From Tepidiforma bonchosmolovskayae (lineage in GTDB: Bacteria; Chloroflexota; Dehalococcoidia; Tepidiformales; Tepidiformaceae), in assembly GCF_008838325.1 (NCBI RefSeq), contig NZ_CP042829.1:744001-808000 (forward strand): a stretch of 64,000 nucleotides of DNA, given 5' to 3'. A program made the position numbers and the translations under genes. Positions 1-8,645 of the stretch are shown here, piece after piece (the stretch's first letter is position 1; every line of letters starts with the position of its first letter). The notes below the pieces were generated by a model, which worked only from the letters and a program-made list of their open reading frames with translations, was not told the DNA's origin and searched no databases.

Positions 1-1058
1 AAGGGGCGCACGCGCTGGTGCTGCACGGGCACGAGGTGCTGGTGGAGAGCGGCGCGGGGGCAGGCTCGGGACACAGCGACGCGGCGTACATCGCCTCGGG
101 GGCGCGGGTGGTGCCGACGGCGGAGGAGGTGTGGGGCACGTGCGACCTGATCGTGAAAGTGAAGGAGCCGGTTCCGGAGGAGTACCGCTTCCTGCGGCCG
201 GGGCTGACGCTGTTCACGTACCTGCACCTGGCGGCGGACCGGACGCTCACGGAGCGGTTGGCGGCATCGGGCGCGACGGCGATTGCGTACGAGCTGGTGC
301 GGAAGGCGGACGGGAGCCTGCCGCTGCTGGCGCCGATGTCGCAGGTGGCGGGGCGGATGGCCGCAGAGATCGGCGCGCACCTGCTGAAGCACCCGGGACC
401 CGGCCGGGGGAAGCTGCTGGGCGGCGTGGCGGGCGTGCCGCCGGGACGGGTGGTGATTCTCGGGTCGGGGCAGGTGGCGACGGCGGCGGCGCGGGTGATG
501 ATGGGGCTCGAAGCGCGGGTGATGGTGATGTCGCGCGACCTCTCGCGGCTGGCGTACCTGCAGGAGAACTTCGGCGGGCGGATCGGGACGCGGGTCTCGT
601 CGCCGCAGGCGGTGGCGGAGGAGCTGGCCGGGGCCGACCTGGCGATCCTTGCGGTGCTGGTTCCGGGACACGCAGCGCCGAAGGTCGTGACCCGGCCGAT
701 GGTGCGGTCGATGGGAGAGGGCGCCGTGCTGGTGGACGTGTCGATCGACCAGGGCGGGGCCTCAGAGACGAGCCGGCCGACCTCGCACAGTGCGCCGACG
801 TACGTGGAGGAGGGGGTGGTGCACTACTGCGTGACGAATATGCCGGGGGCGGTGCCGCAGACCAGCACGCAGGCGCTGACGAGCGCGACGCTGCCGTACG
901 TGGAGGCGCTGGCGAACTACGGTGTGGAGGGTGCGCTGGCGCGGGACCGCGCGCTGGCGGAGGCGCTGAGTACGTACCGGGGGGCGCTGATTGCGGGGCC
1001 GGTGGCGGAGGATTTCGGGATGGAGGCGGTGCCGAACCCGTTCCTCGGGGAGCGGTAG
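1..1058 (+). CDS. ald: Alanine dehydrogenase, 5' truncated by window edge
   Basis: Catalyses NAD-dependent oxidative deamination of L-alanine to pyruvate and ammonia in the cytoplasm. The frame is open from base 3; about 350 residues are visible against roughly 370 in the family, so only about 20 N-terminal residues are missing. Family signatures are clear: VKVKEP near residue 50 (substrate lysine region), FTYLHLA with the conserved histidine, the Rossmann segment GSGQVATAAARVMMG, and the C-terminal VDVSIDQGG and HYCVTNMPGAVPQTST blocks. The GTG at base 18 is internal, not the true start. The stop codon abuts the stop of the convergent MFS gene with no gap. Confidence 0.95.
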   Translation, partial: GAHALVLHGHEVLVESGAGAGSGHSDAAYIASGARVVPTAEEVWGTCDLIVKVKEPVPEEYRFLRPGLTLFTYLHLAADRTLTERLAASGATAIAYELVRKADGSLPLLAPMSQVAGRMAAEIGAHLLKHPGPGRGKLLGGVAGVPPGRVVILGSGQVATAAARVMMGLEARVMVMSRDLSRLAYLQENFGGRIGTRVSSPQAVAEELAGADLAILAVLVPGHAAPKVVTRPMVRSMGEGAVLVDVSIDQGGASETSRPTSHSAPTYVEEGVVHYCVTNMPGAVPQTSTQALTSATLPYVEALANYGVEGALARDRALAEALSTYRGALIAGPVAEDFGMEAVPNPFLGER

Positions 1059-2468
1059 TCAGCGGGCGCCGGCCGCCTCGGCGGCGCGGCGCTGGTAATC
1101 GGCGAGGAAGGCGGCCATGGTGCGCTGGGCGTCTTCGGCGCAGGTGCGGCTGGCCTGGTAGGCGAGCCAGGCGCCGAAGGCCATGACGACGGTGGTAGCG
1201 GAGAGCATGGCCCAGCGGAGGGCTTCGCCTTCGGCCATGCCGGCGGAGGACTGGAGGAGCTCGGAGATGGCGCCGACGATGAGCGGCGCAGCGGCAGCGC
1301 CGAAGACGGCGAGGGCGAGGCCGAAGGCGGAGAAGGCCTGCGAGCGGACGCGCGGCGGGGAGACGGCGGCGACGATGGAGATGAGGCCGGGCGTGCCGAG
1401 GGAGGCGATGAACGCTCCGAACGAGAGGAAGAGGAGGCACAGGGCGGCGTTCGGCATGAGGAAGGCGAGCGTCCAGGTGATGGTGAGGATGATGGTGGCG
1501 ACGACGCCGATACGGCCGAGGTAGCGGAAGCCGCGGGCGACGTTGCGGTCGGCGAAGGGGCCGCCGTACCAGGTGCCGACGAAGGCGGCGAGGGCGAGCG
1601 CGGCGAGGGCGCCGCCTGCGCCGGTGGTGGAGAAGCCGAACTCGCGTTCGAAGAGGGCGGGAATCCAGAAGACGACGCCGAAGAGGGAAAATCCGAACGC
1701 GGCGTTCGTGAAGATGAGGAGGCGGAGGGAGCGGATGCGGAAGATGGTGTCGAGGCTCTGGCGGAAGCCGAGCTTATCGGGCGGGTCCTGGAGGAAGGCG
1801 GCGAAGAGGGGGTCCTGTTTTGCGGCGACGAGGAGGTCGGCCTCGCCGCGGCGGGGTTCGCGGAGGCGGAGGGCGTAGATGCCGAGGAGGAGGCCGGGGA
1901 CGGCTGCAGCGGCAAAGCCCCAGCGCCAGCCGAGGGCTGCGACGATGGCGCCGCCGAGGATGGCCCCGAGCACCTGGCCGAGGGGGTTGGCCGAGCGGTG
2001 GTAGCCGAGGGCGCGGCCGCGGACGCTGACCGGGTAGTAGTCGGAGAGGAGGCTGGCATGGGTGGGGACGATGGTGCCCTGGCCGAAGCCGAGGAGGGCG
2101 CGGGTGAGGAAGAGCTGGACGAAGTTCTGGGAGACGGAGGCGAGGAGCCCGGCGCCGCCCCAGACGATGGCGCCGCCGGAGAGGATGCTGACGCGGCGCC
2201 AGCGGTCGGCCCAGTTACCGGCGGGCAGGGAGATGACACCGGTGATGAAGACGACGGCAAGGGGGAGGAGGCCGACGGCCCAGTCGGCGAGGTCGAAGTC
2301 GCGGCGGATATCCTCCATGGCGACGGCGAGGACGGCCCGGTCGAGCTCGTCGACGGCGTTAAGGACGAAGAGCACGACGAGGGGGGCGAGGCCGAAGTCG
2401 CGCAGGCGGGGACGGGCGCCCAGGGGCGGGTCTGCGGGGGGCGTGGAGGAGGGTGCGTTCGCGGCCAC
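1059..2468 (-). CDS. MFS transporter
   Basis: Predicted inner-membrane permease of the major facilitator superfamily, about 469 residues. About twelve hydrophobic segments are visible. The loop after the second helix carries an A-motif-like GNWADRWRRV, and the first half holds GFGQGTIVPTHASLLSDYYP and RGRALG, typical of sugar-phosphate/anion or drug-type MFS proteins. The frame extends another 65 codons upstream, but that segment is low-complexity Arg/Pro/Ser. I place the start at GTG 2468, preceded by GAGG. Substrate is unknown. It is divergent from the mrp operon across a 270-base spacer. Confidence 0.85.
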   Translation of the reverse strand: MAANAPSSTPPADPPLGARPRLRDFGLAPLVVLFVLNAVDELDRAVLAVAMEDIRRDFDLADWAVGLLPLAVVFITGVISLPAGNWADRWRRVSILSGGAIVWGGAGLLASVSQNFVQLFLTRALLGFGQGTIVPTHASLLSDYYPVSVRGRALGYHRSANPLGQVLGAILGGAIVAALGWRWGFAAAAVPGLLLGIYALRLREPRRGEADLLVAAKQDPLFAAFLQDPPDKLGFRQSLDTIFRIRSLRLLIFTNAAFGFSLFGVVFWIPALFEREFGFSTTGAGGALAALALAAFVGTWYGGPFADRNVARGFRYLGRIGVVATIILTITWTLAFLMPNAALCLLFLSFGAFIASLGTPGLISIVAAVSPPRVRSQAFSAFGLALAVFGAAAAPLIVGAISELLQSSAGMAEGEALRWAMLSATTVVMAFGAWLAYQASRTCAEDAQRTMAAFLADYQRRAAEAAGAR

Positions 2469-2540
2469 GGAGCGCCTCGGCGGGGTAGGTGGGGCGGAAC
2501 GGGGCGAACCCGATTCGTGAATTTTGCGACATTCGTGATC

Positions 2541-2570
2541 TTGGAGCGAACCTCGACGTTCAGATAAGGT
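2541..2570 (+). promoter_or_regulatory. Putative promoter of the mrp operon
   Basis: TTGGAG at 2541-2546 and TAAGGT at 2565-2570 are separated by 18 bases, in the AT-richest part of the spacer. Transcription would start near 2577 and give a leader of about 160 nt before mrpA. This is a pattern match only. Confidence 0.4.
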
Positions 2571-2588
2571 AGGAATGGAAGGATGGCA

Positions 2589-2713
2589 GCGGAGGCGGGT
2601 GCCCGAGACGCCTCCGCGAGGCCCGACTGGGCGGGCCGCGCTCCCGTATCCGCGCCCCGGCACCGGGCGACGGCTGGCAGGACGTTCGACGGCCGGCGAG
2701 GTTTCGCCGGCCG
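2589..2713 (+). promoter_or_regulatory. Hairpin-rich leader upstream of mrpA
   Basis: Three perfect stems lie in the mrpA leader: 9 bp (2589-2597 with 2609-2617, 11-nt loop), 6 bp (2620-2625 with 2632-2637), and 10 bp with a GGTT loop (2690-2699 with 2704-2713). The last stem ends 24 nt before the GTG start. The loop of stem 1 contains GCCC, which could pair with GGGC in the second hairpin. It may be a structured regulatory leader. I recognise no known riboswitch consensus, and high GC makes chance stems more likely. Confidence 0.35.
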
Positions 2714-2737
2714 CTCAGTTCGCACCGGGGAGGGCCA

Positions 2738-5023
2738 GTGGGGCTCGCACTCGCGCTTGCCGGGGTGTTCGGGACCGTGCCCGTTGCCGCCGCGCTGCCG
2801 GGGCGCTGGTGGCGCGGGGCGGCGCTTGCGCTTGTGCCGGCGGGGGTGTTCGTCTACCTGCTGACGCTGCTGGAGCGGGCGAGGGATGGGGACCCGCTGA
2901 CGTGGAGCATCGAGTGGGTGCCGGCGCTGGGGATTGCGCTGGCGTTCCGGGCCGACGGGCTGGCGCTGCTGTTCGGGCTGCTGATCGCGGGGATTGGGGC
3001 GCTCGTGCTGGTGTACGCCGAGGCGTACATGGCGGGCAAGGCGGGGGCGGGCCGGCTGGAGGCGACGCTGCTCGCCTTCATGGGCGCGATGCTCGGGGTG
3101 GTATTCGCCGACGACGTGGTCACGCTGTTCGTGGCGTGGGAGCTGACGAGCATCACGTCGTTCCTGCTGATTTCGTTCGAGCAGGAGAAGCTGAAGGCGC
3201 GGAAGGCGGCGGTGCAGGCGCTGCTCGTGACGGGCGCGGGCGGGCTGGCGCTGCTGGCGGGGCTCGTGGTGCTGGGGCAGGCAGCGGGGACGTACCGGAT
3301 TTCGGAGATGCAGGCGGAGGCGGTGGCGGCGAGTTCGCTGGCCAACGGGGCGATGGTGCTGGTGCTGCTCGGGGCGTTCACGAAGTCGGCGCAGGTGCCG
3401 TTCCACTTCTGGCTTCCGGGCGCGATGGCGGCGCCGACACCGGTGAGCGCGTACCTCCACTCGGCGACGATGGTGAAGGCCGGGGTATACCTGCTGGCGC
3501 GGCTGAACCCGGTGCTGGGGGACCTCGACGGCTGGCGGCCGGCGGTGACGGCTGCGGGGGCGGCGACGCTGGCTGTGGGGGCGTTCGTCGCGCTGCACGA
3601 GGAGGACCTGAAGCGGATCCTTGCCTACACGACGGTCGGTGCGCTCGGCCTGCTGACGATGCTGATCGGGCTGGGGTCTGAGCTGGCGCTCAAGGCGGCG
3701 ATGGTGTTCGTGGTTGGGCACGCGCTGTACAAGGGCGCGCTGTTCATGACGGCGGGGACGATCGACCACGGGACGGGGACGCGGATGGTCGGGGAGCTGG
3801 GCGGGCTGCGGCGGGCGATGCCGTGGACGTTCGGGGCGGTCGCAGCGGGCGCGGTGGGCCTGGCCGGGTTCGGGCCGGTGCTGTCGTTCATCGGGAAGGA
3901 GGCGGCGCTGGAGGCCGGGCTGGAGGAGGCGGGGGCAGCGGGCGCGTGGGCGGTCGCTGCGCTGGTGGTTTCGGGGTCGCTGTTCACGGCGGCCGGGGTC
4001 GTGCTGCTGCGGCCGTTTTTCGGGGCGGAACGCGCGCCGCATGCGCCGCACGAGGGGAGCGCGGGACTGCTGGCGGGGCCGCTGGTGCTCGGCGCGCTGT
4101 CGATTGGGCTGGCGCTGGCGCCGGGCGTCATCGAGGGGCGGCTCATCGCGCCGGCGGCAGCGGCGGCGGCCGGGGAGCCGGTGAAGGTTTCGCTAAAGCT
4201 GTGGCACGGGTTCAACGCGGCGCTCGGGCTGAGCGCTGCCTCGGTGGCGGCGGGCATCGGGGCCGGGCTGGGAGCGCCGCGGCTGACGCGGCCGACCGCG
4301 CGGCTAATGGGCGCGCGGTGGTTCCCTTCGGGGCCGAAGGTGTATGACTGGCTGTACTACGGGATGCAGCGGGCCGCCCGGTTCCATACGGTCTGGATGC
4401 AGCGGGGGTATCTCCGCGGGTACATCGGCGCGGTGCTGCTGACGTCGGTGGTGCTGGTGGCGGCGGCGCTGGTGCGGTGGGGCGGGTCGCTGGAGCGGGA
4501 GTGGACCGAGCCGGCGTTCTACGAGGCGGTGGCGGCGGCGACGGTCATCGCCGGGGCGACGGCGGCGATTGTGCACATGTCGCGGCTGGCGGCGGTGACG
4601 GCGCTGGGTGCGGTCGGCTTCGGGGTGGCGATCATCTACGCGCTCTTCGGCGGACCCGACCTTGCCCTCACGCAGATCGTGATGGAGACGCTCTCGGTGA
4701 TGCTGTTCGTGCTGGTGTTCTACCGGCTGCCGAAGCTGGTGGAGCGCGGGCCGCTGCCGCGGCGGCTCCGGGACGGGGCGATCGCCCTGACGGTGGGCGT
4801 CACGATGAGCGTGCTGGTGCTGGCCTCGCTGGGGCACCGGGATGGCGAGCCGATTTCGCGGTACTTCGGCGAGACGGCGTACGTGGAGGCGTTCGGGCGG
4901 AACGTGGTGAACGTCATCCTCGTGGACTTCCGGGCGCTAGATACGCTCGGGGAGATTGTGGTGCTCGGGACGGCGGCGCTGGGCGTGTATGCGCTGCTGC
5001 GGGTGCGGAGGGGGCAGCGGTGA
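2738..5023 (+). CDS. mrpA: Na+/H+ antiporter subunit MrpA
   Basis: Largest subunit of the multisubunit Mrp-type cation/proton antiporter, 761 residues, in the cytoplasmic membrane. The N-terminal two-thirds is NuoL-like: conserved Glu135 in FVAWELTS and the FTKSAQVPFHFWLP segment are visible, as in proton-pumping antiporter subunits. The last ~180 residues form the MbhD/MnhB-like module (GGPDLALTQIVMETLSV). The start is GTG 2738 with GGAGGG just upstream. It leads a seven-gene operon in canonical A-G order; the stop overlaps mrpB in a GTGA junction. Such complexes export Na+ and keep cytoplasmic pH. Confidence 0.95.
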   Translation: MGLALALAGVFGTVPVAAALPGRWWRGAALALVPAGVFVYLLTLLERARDGDPLTWSIEWVPALGIALAFRADGLALLFGLLIAGIGALVLVYAEAYMAGKAGAGRLEATLLAFMGAMLGVVFADDVVTLFVAWELTSITSFLLISFEQEKLKARKAAVQALLVTGAGGLALLAGLVVLGQAAGTYRISEMQAEAVAASSLANGAMVLVLLGAFTKSAQVPFHFWLPGAMAAPTPVSAYLHSATMVKAGVYLLARLNPVLGDLDGWRPAVTAAGAATLAVGAFVALHEEDLKRILAYTTVGALGLLTMLIGLGSELALKAAMVFVVGHALYKGALFMTAGTIDHGTGTRMVGELGGLRRAMPWTFGAVAAGAVGLAGFGPVLSFIGKEAALEAGLEEAGAAGAWAVAALVVSGSLFTAAGVVLLRPFFGAERAPHAPHEGSAGLLAGPLVLGALSIGLALAPGVIEGRLIAPAAAAAAGEPVKVSLKLWHGFNAALGLSAASVAAGIGAGLGAPRLTRPTARLMGARWFPSGPKVYDWLYYGMQRAARFHTVWMQRGYLRGYIGAVLLTSVVLVAAALVRWGGSLEREWTEPAFYEAVAAATVIAGATAAIVHMSRLAAVTALGAVGFGVAIIYALFGGPDLALTQIVMETLSVMLFVLVFYRLPKLVERGPLPRRLRDGAIALTVGVTMSVLVLASLGHRDGEPISRYFGETAYVEAFGRNVVNVILVDFRALDTLGEIVVLGTAALGVYALLRVRRGQR

Positions 5024-5436
5024 ACTCGAGCATCCTGCGGACGATGGCGCGGCTGCTTGCCTCGCTGCTGCTGATGGCGAGCCTCTACCTGCTCTGGCGC
5101 GGGCACAATGCGCCGGGCGGGGGGTTCGCCGGGGGCATTATGGCGGCGGCGGCGTTCGTCCTCGTTGCTGTGGCATTCGAGCCGATGGCCGGCTGGCGGG
5201 CGACCCGGGTGTCGCCGCTGGTGCTCATCCCGCTGGGGCTGGCGATTGCGCTGGCAAGCGCGTTTGCGGGGGCGGCCGCCGGGGACGGGTTCATGGCGGG
5301 GCAGTGGATCAGCGTGGACGTGGGCGGCGAGGAGGTGAAGCTGGGGACGCCGCTGCTGTTCGATGTCGGGGTGTACCTCGTGGTGATCGGGGTAGCGCTC
5401 GCCGTGATCATCCCGCTGATGGGCGAGGAGGAGTAG
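5020..5436 (+). CDS. mrpB: Na+/H+ antiporter subunit MrpB
   Basis: 138-residue membrane subunit of the Mrp complex. It has about four hydrophobic helices and the signature HNAPGGGFAGGIMAAAAF near residues 27-44, found in MnhB/MrpB domains. The GTG start overlaps the mrpA stop by four bases, so it is probably translated by coupling. Its C terminus ends in an acidic GEEE. It is a separate gene rather than fused to mrpA, as in the seven-gene type of mrp operon. Confidence 0.93.
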   Translation: MNSSILRTMARLLASLLLMASLYLLWRGHNAPGGGFAGGIMAAAAFVLVAVAFEPMAGWRATRVSPLVLIPLGLAIALASAFAGAAAGDGFMAGQWISVDVGGEEVKLGTPLLFDVGVYLVVIGVALAVIIPLMGEEE

Positions 5437-5438
5437 CG

Positions 5439-5828
5439 GTGGAGCTGCTGCTGGCGGTGACGGTGGGCTGGCTGTACGCGTGCGGGCTGTACCTGCTGCT
5501 GCGGCGGACGCTGGCGCAGGTCGTCATCGGGCTGGCGCTGCTGACGAACGGGACGAACCTGCTCATCTTCACGGCGGCGGGGCTGGTGCGCGGCGAGCCG
5601 CCGCTCATCGGCGGAGGAGAGACGGCGCTGCGGGCGGGGACGGCCGACCCCCTGCCGCAGGCGATGATCCTGACCGCGATCGTCATCGGGTTTGCGATCC
5701 AGGCGTTTGCGATGGTGCTGGCGTACCGGGTGTACCGCTCGGTGGGGAGCGACGACATCGACGCGCTGACGACGACGGAGCCGCCTCCCCCGCCGGTGAA
5801 GGTCCAGGCCGAGGAGGCGGACGGATGA
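5439..5828 (+). CDS. mrpC: Na+/H+ antiporter subunit MrpC
   Basis: 129-residue NuoK-like subunit with three hydrophobic helices. The block GLALLTNGTNLLIFTAAGL and the later PLPQAMILTAIVIGFAIQAF are diagnostic of MnhC/MrpC. The GTG start lies two bases after the mrpB stop. The C-terminal tail (about residues 100-129) is Pro/Glu-rich and cytoplasmic. It ends in an ATGA overlap with mrpD. Confidence 0.94.
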   Translation: MELLLAVTVGWLYACGLYLLLRRTLAQVVIGLALLTNGTNLLIFTAAGLVRGEPPLIGGGETALRAGTADPLPQAMILTAIVIGFAIQAFAMVLAYRVYRSVGSDDIDALTTTEPPPPPVKVQAEEADG

Positions 5829-7315
5829 GCCTGCTCCTGGCGCTCCCGGTGGTGCTCCCGCTGGCAGCGGCGGTCGCCGGGATGCTGACGCTCGGGCGGC
5901 CGCGGTGGCAGGCGCCGATCGGGCTGGCGGGGAGCGGGGCGCTGCTTGCGGCGGCGGCGGCGCTGCTGGCGTGGACCTGGCGGGAAGGCATCCACGTGCT
6001 GGAGGTCGGCGGCTGGCCCGCGCCGTTCGGCATCGTGCTGGTGGCCGACATGCTCTCAGCGGTGATGGTGACCGTCACCGGGGCGGTGGGCCTCGCGGCG
6101 ACGGTCTACTCGTTCCGGGTGGTGGACGACGGCCGGCTGCGGGCGGGGTACTACGCGTTCATCCAGGTGCTGCTGATGGGGGTGAGCGGGGCGTTCCTGG
6201 CCGGGGACATCTTCAACCTGTACGTCTGGTTCGAAGTGATGCTGATGGCGTCGTTCGTCCTGCTGGTGATCGGCGGGGAGCGGCCGCAGTTCGAGGCCGG
6301 GATGAAATACGTGGCGCTGAACCTCGTGGGTTCGGTGATGTTCCTCTCGGGCATCGGCCTGCTGTACGGGGCGACAGGGACGCTGAACATGGCCGACCTG
6401 GCGGTGCGGGTGGCGGCCGACAGCGCGGAGGCGCGGTATGCGACGGTGGTGGCGATGCTGTTCCTGGTGGCGTTCGGGCTGAAGGCGGCCGTCTTCCCGC
6501 TGTACTCCTGGCTGCCGGCCTCGTACCACGTGGCGCCTGCACCGGTGGCGGCGCTCTTCGCGGGCCTGCTGACGAAGGTGGGGGTCTACGCGCTGCTGCG
6601 GGTGTTCACGCTGATTTTCACGCAGGACGCGGGGTACACGCGGGAGCTGCTGTTCTGGATCTCGGCGGCGACGATGGTGAGCGGGGTGCTGGGGGCGGCG
6701 GCCCAACAGGATATGAAGCGGATTCTCTCGTTCCACATCATCAGCCAGATCGGCTACATGACGATGGGGCTGGCGCTCGCGACGCCGCTGGCACTGGGCG
6801 GGGCGCTCTTCTACATGGTGCACAACATCATTGCGAAGACGAACCTGTTTTTCATCGCAGGGGTGGTGCGGCGGCTGCGGGGGAGCTACGAGCTGAGAGA
6901 GCTGGGCGGGCTGGCGCGGGCACACCCGTGGCTGGCGGCAACGTTCTTCGTCTCGGCGATGAGCCTTGCGGGCGTGCCGCCGCTCTCGGGGTTTTTCGCG
7001 AAGTTCATCATGGTGCGGGCGGCGATCGAGACGCGGGAGTACGCTGCGGCGGGGGTGATGCTGGGCGTGGGGCTGCTGACGCTCTTCTCGATGGTGAAGA
7101 TCTGGACGGAGGCGTTCCTGAAGCCAGCGCCGGCCGGGGCGGTGAGCGAGGGCGTGGTGGGGGCGCCGTCGTGGGTGCCGGTGCTGGCATTCGCGGCGCT
7201 GGCAATTGCGATGGGGGTGGGCGCGGAGTGGTGGTGGCGGCCGATGGCGATGGCCGGCGAGCAGCTGTTCGACCGGCAGGGATATATCGATGCCGTGCTT
7301 GGGGGTGCCCGATGA
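5825..7315 (+). CDS. mrpD: Na+/H+ antiporter subunit MrpD
   Basis: 496-residue NuoM/N-like antiporter subunit with about 14 helices. Functionally important residues known from Mrp and complex I are in place: Glu137 in YVWFEVMLMAS, Lys220 in FGLKAAVFPLYSWLP, and Lys251 in GLLTKVGVYALLR. The start is ATG 5825 in an ATGA overlap with mrpC. With MrpA it forms the proton/cation path of the complex. Confidence 0.95.
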   Translation: MSLLLALPVVLPLAAAVAGMLTLGRPRWQAPIGLAGSGALLAAAAALLAWTWREGIHVLEVGGWPAPFGIVLVADMLSAVMVTVTGAVGLAATVYSFRVVDDGRLRAGYYAFIQVLLMGVSGAFLAGDIFNLYVWFEVMLMASFVLLVIGGERPQFEAGMKYVALNLVGSVMFLSGIGLLYGATGTLNMADLAVRVAADSAEARYATVVAMLFLVAFGLKAAVFPLYSWLPASYHVAPAPVAALFAGLLTKVGVYALLRVFTLIFTQDAGYTRELLFWISAATMVSGVLGAAAQQDMKRILSFHIISQIGYMTMGLALATPLALGGALFYMVHNIIAKTNLFFIAGVVRRLRGSYELRELGGLARAHPWLAATFFVSAMSLAGVPPLSGFFAKFIMVRAAIETREYAAAGVMLGVGLLTLFSMVKIWTEAFLKPAPAGAVSEGVVGAPSWVPVLAFAALAIAMGVGAEWWWRPMAMAGEQLFDRQGYIDAVLGGAR

Positions 7316-7779
7316 AAGGGCTGCTCTGGGTGCTGCTGCTGGGAGGCGCGTGGGCGGCGCTGAGCGGCGTCGTTTCGGGGACGCAGCTGGCGGTCGGGAT
7401 GGCGATCGGGCTCGGGGTGCTCGTCTTCCTCGGCGGCGCGGGTACGGACTACCTGCGGAAAGCGCGGCAGGTGGCCGCCTTCGCCGTGTTTTTCGTCGTG
7501 GAGCTGGTGAAGGCGAATTTGCGGGTGACCCGGGATGTGCTTTCGCCGCGGCCGCCGATTGCGCCGGGAGTCGTGGGCATTCCGCTCGACCTGGAAGGGG
7601 ACGGGCCGATTGCGTTCTTCGCGGTCGTGATGACGCTGACGCCGGGGACGCTGGCGCTCGACGTTTCGGAGGACCGGAAGACGCTGTACGTGCACGGGAT
7701 GTGGGTGCGCGACCCGGAGGCGTTCCGACGGGAGCAGAAGGAGGGGTTCGAGCGGCGGGTGAAGGAGCTGGTGGAATGA
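7312..7779 (+). CDS. mrpE: Na+/H+ antiporter subunit MrpE
   Basis: 155-residue MnhE-type subunit. It has N-terminal membrane helices followed by a soluble domain containing the family block TLTPGTLALDVSEDRKTLYVH. Start ATG 7312 overlaps the mrpD stop (ATGA), and the stop overlaps mrpF the same way. MrpE is thought to help assemble or stabilise the antiporter. Confidence 0.94.
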   Translation: MKGLLWVLLLGGAWAALSGVVSGTQLAVGMAIGLGVLVFLGGAGTDYLRKARQVAAFAVFFVVELVKANLRVTRDVLSPRPPIAPGVVGIPLDLEGDGPIAFFAVVMTLTPGTLALDVSEDRKTLYVHGMWVRDPEAFRREQKEGFERRVKELVE

Positions 7780-8075
7780 CCGGGGTGCTGGACGGCAACG
7801 CCGCGGAGGTGATCGCGGTGGCGCTGCTCTGCGCGGGCGCGCTGCTGGCCGGATTCCGGCTGGTGCGCGGGCCGAGCCTGCCGGACCGGGTGGTGGCGCT
7901 GGACCTGCTGACCATCCAGGGGCTGGGACTGCTGACGGTGTATGCGATTGCCACGGGCAGGACCGCGTACCTCGACGTGGGGATTGTGCTGACGCTGGTG
8001 ACGTTCCTGGCGACGACGGCGTTCGCGTACTACATCGAGAAGGGGAGCCACCCCGGGGAGCGGCGCGATGGCTGA
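7776..8075 (+). CDS. mrpF: Na+/H+ antiporter subunit MrpF
   Basis: 99-residue subunit with three hydrophobic helices. The FRLVRGPSLPDRVVALDLL segment (about residues 27-45) is the MnhF signature. It overlaps mrpE by four bases and mrpG by eight bases. Its short cytoplasmic tail is charged. It is a structural member of the Mrp complex. Confidence 0.94.
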   Translation: MTGVLDGNAAEVIAVALLCAGALLAGFRLVRGPSLPDRVVALDLLTIQGLGLLTVYAIATGRTAYLDVGIVLTLVTFLATTAFAYYIEKGSHPGERRDG

Positions 8076-8517
8076 CGCAGCCGTGGCGGTGCTGCTGGTG
8101 GCCGGTTCGGGGCTGATGTTCGTGGCGGCGCTGGGGATTCTGCGGATGCCGGACCTGTTCACGCGGATGCAGGCGACGACGAAGGCGGCGACGCTGGGCG
8201 TGGGGCTGCTGCTGGCTGCGGCGGCGGTGGAGTTCGGGGAGCTGGCGGTGACGACACGGGTGATTGCGGCGGCGGTGTTCATCGCGATGACGGCGCCGGT
8301 GGCGGCGCATCTGCTGGGGCGGGCCGCGTACTTCCTGGGGGTGCCGCTGTGGGAGGGGTCGGTCCGGGATGAGCTGCGGGGGCGGTACAACGAGCGGGCG
8401 CATGCGCTGGCATCGATGGAGGAGCTGCTGGGGGAGGAGCGGCTGGCGCCGGGGCGGGCGACGCGGCGGGGGGCGGATGTCCGGGCTGCGGACGAAGAGC
8501 CCGGAAAGGGCGCCTGA
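8068..8517 (+). CDS. mrpG: Na+/H+ antiporter subunit MrpG
   Basis: 149-residue MnhG-type subunit. The core holds three helices with ILRMPDLFTRMQATTKAATLG and the later FIAMTAPVAAHLLGRAAY, both family hallmarks. It is longer than the usual ~110-120 residues because of a charged C-terminal tail after residue 110. It closes the mrpABCDEFG operon; no obvious intrinsic terminator follows. Confidence 0.93.
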   Translation: MADAAVAVLLVAGSGLMFVAALGILRMPDLFTRMQATTKAATLGVGLLLAAAAVEFGELAVTTRVIAAAVFIAMTAPVAAHLLGRAAYFLGVPLWEGSVRDELRGRYNERAHALASMEELLGEERLAPGRATRRGADVRAADEEPGKGA

Positions 8518-8645
8518 GCCGCAAATACTGGGCCAGTGCCGTCCGGGGCAGGGAGATCACGGATACGCGCGGGCTGGACGACTTCTGAATATCTGCGTAG
8601 CGCCCGCTCAGCAAGGTGCGAATCCGGGTATTCGAAGGACGAGCC

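Noticed and set aside
917-4051. A very long open frame (over 1000 codons) on the minus strand across mrpA and the MFS gene
   Set aside because: Arg/Pro/Ser-rich composition typical of out-of-phase GC-rich DNA; the region is explained by two well-recognised genes.
8518-8645. Spacer before the chemoreceptor considered as a c-di-GMP riboswitch
   Set aside because: None of the conserved GEMM elements are present; only a small GAAT/ATTC palindrome was seen.
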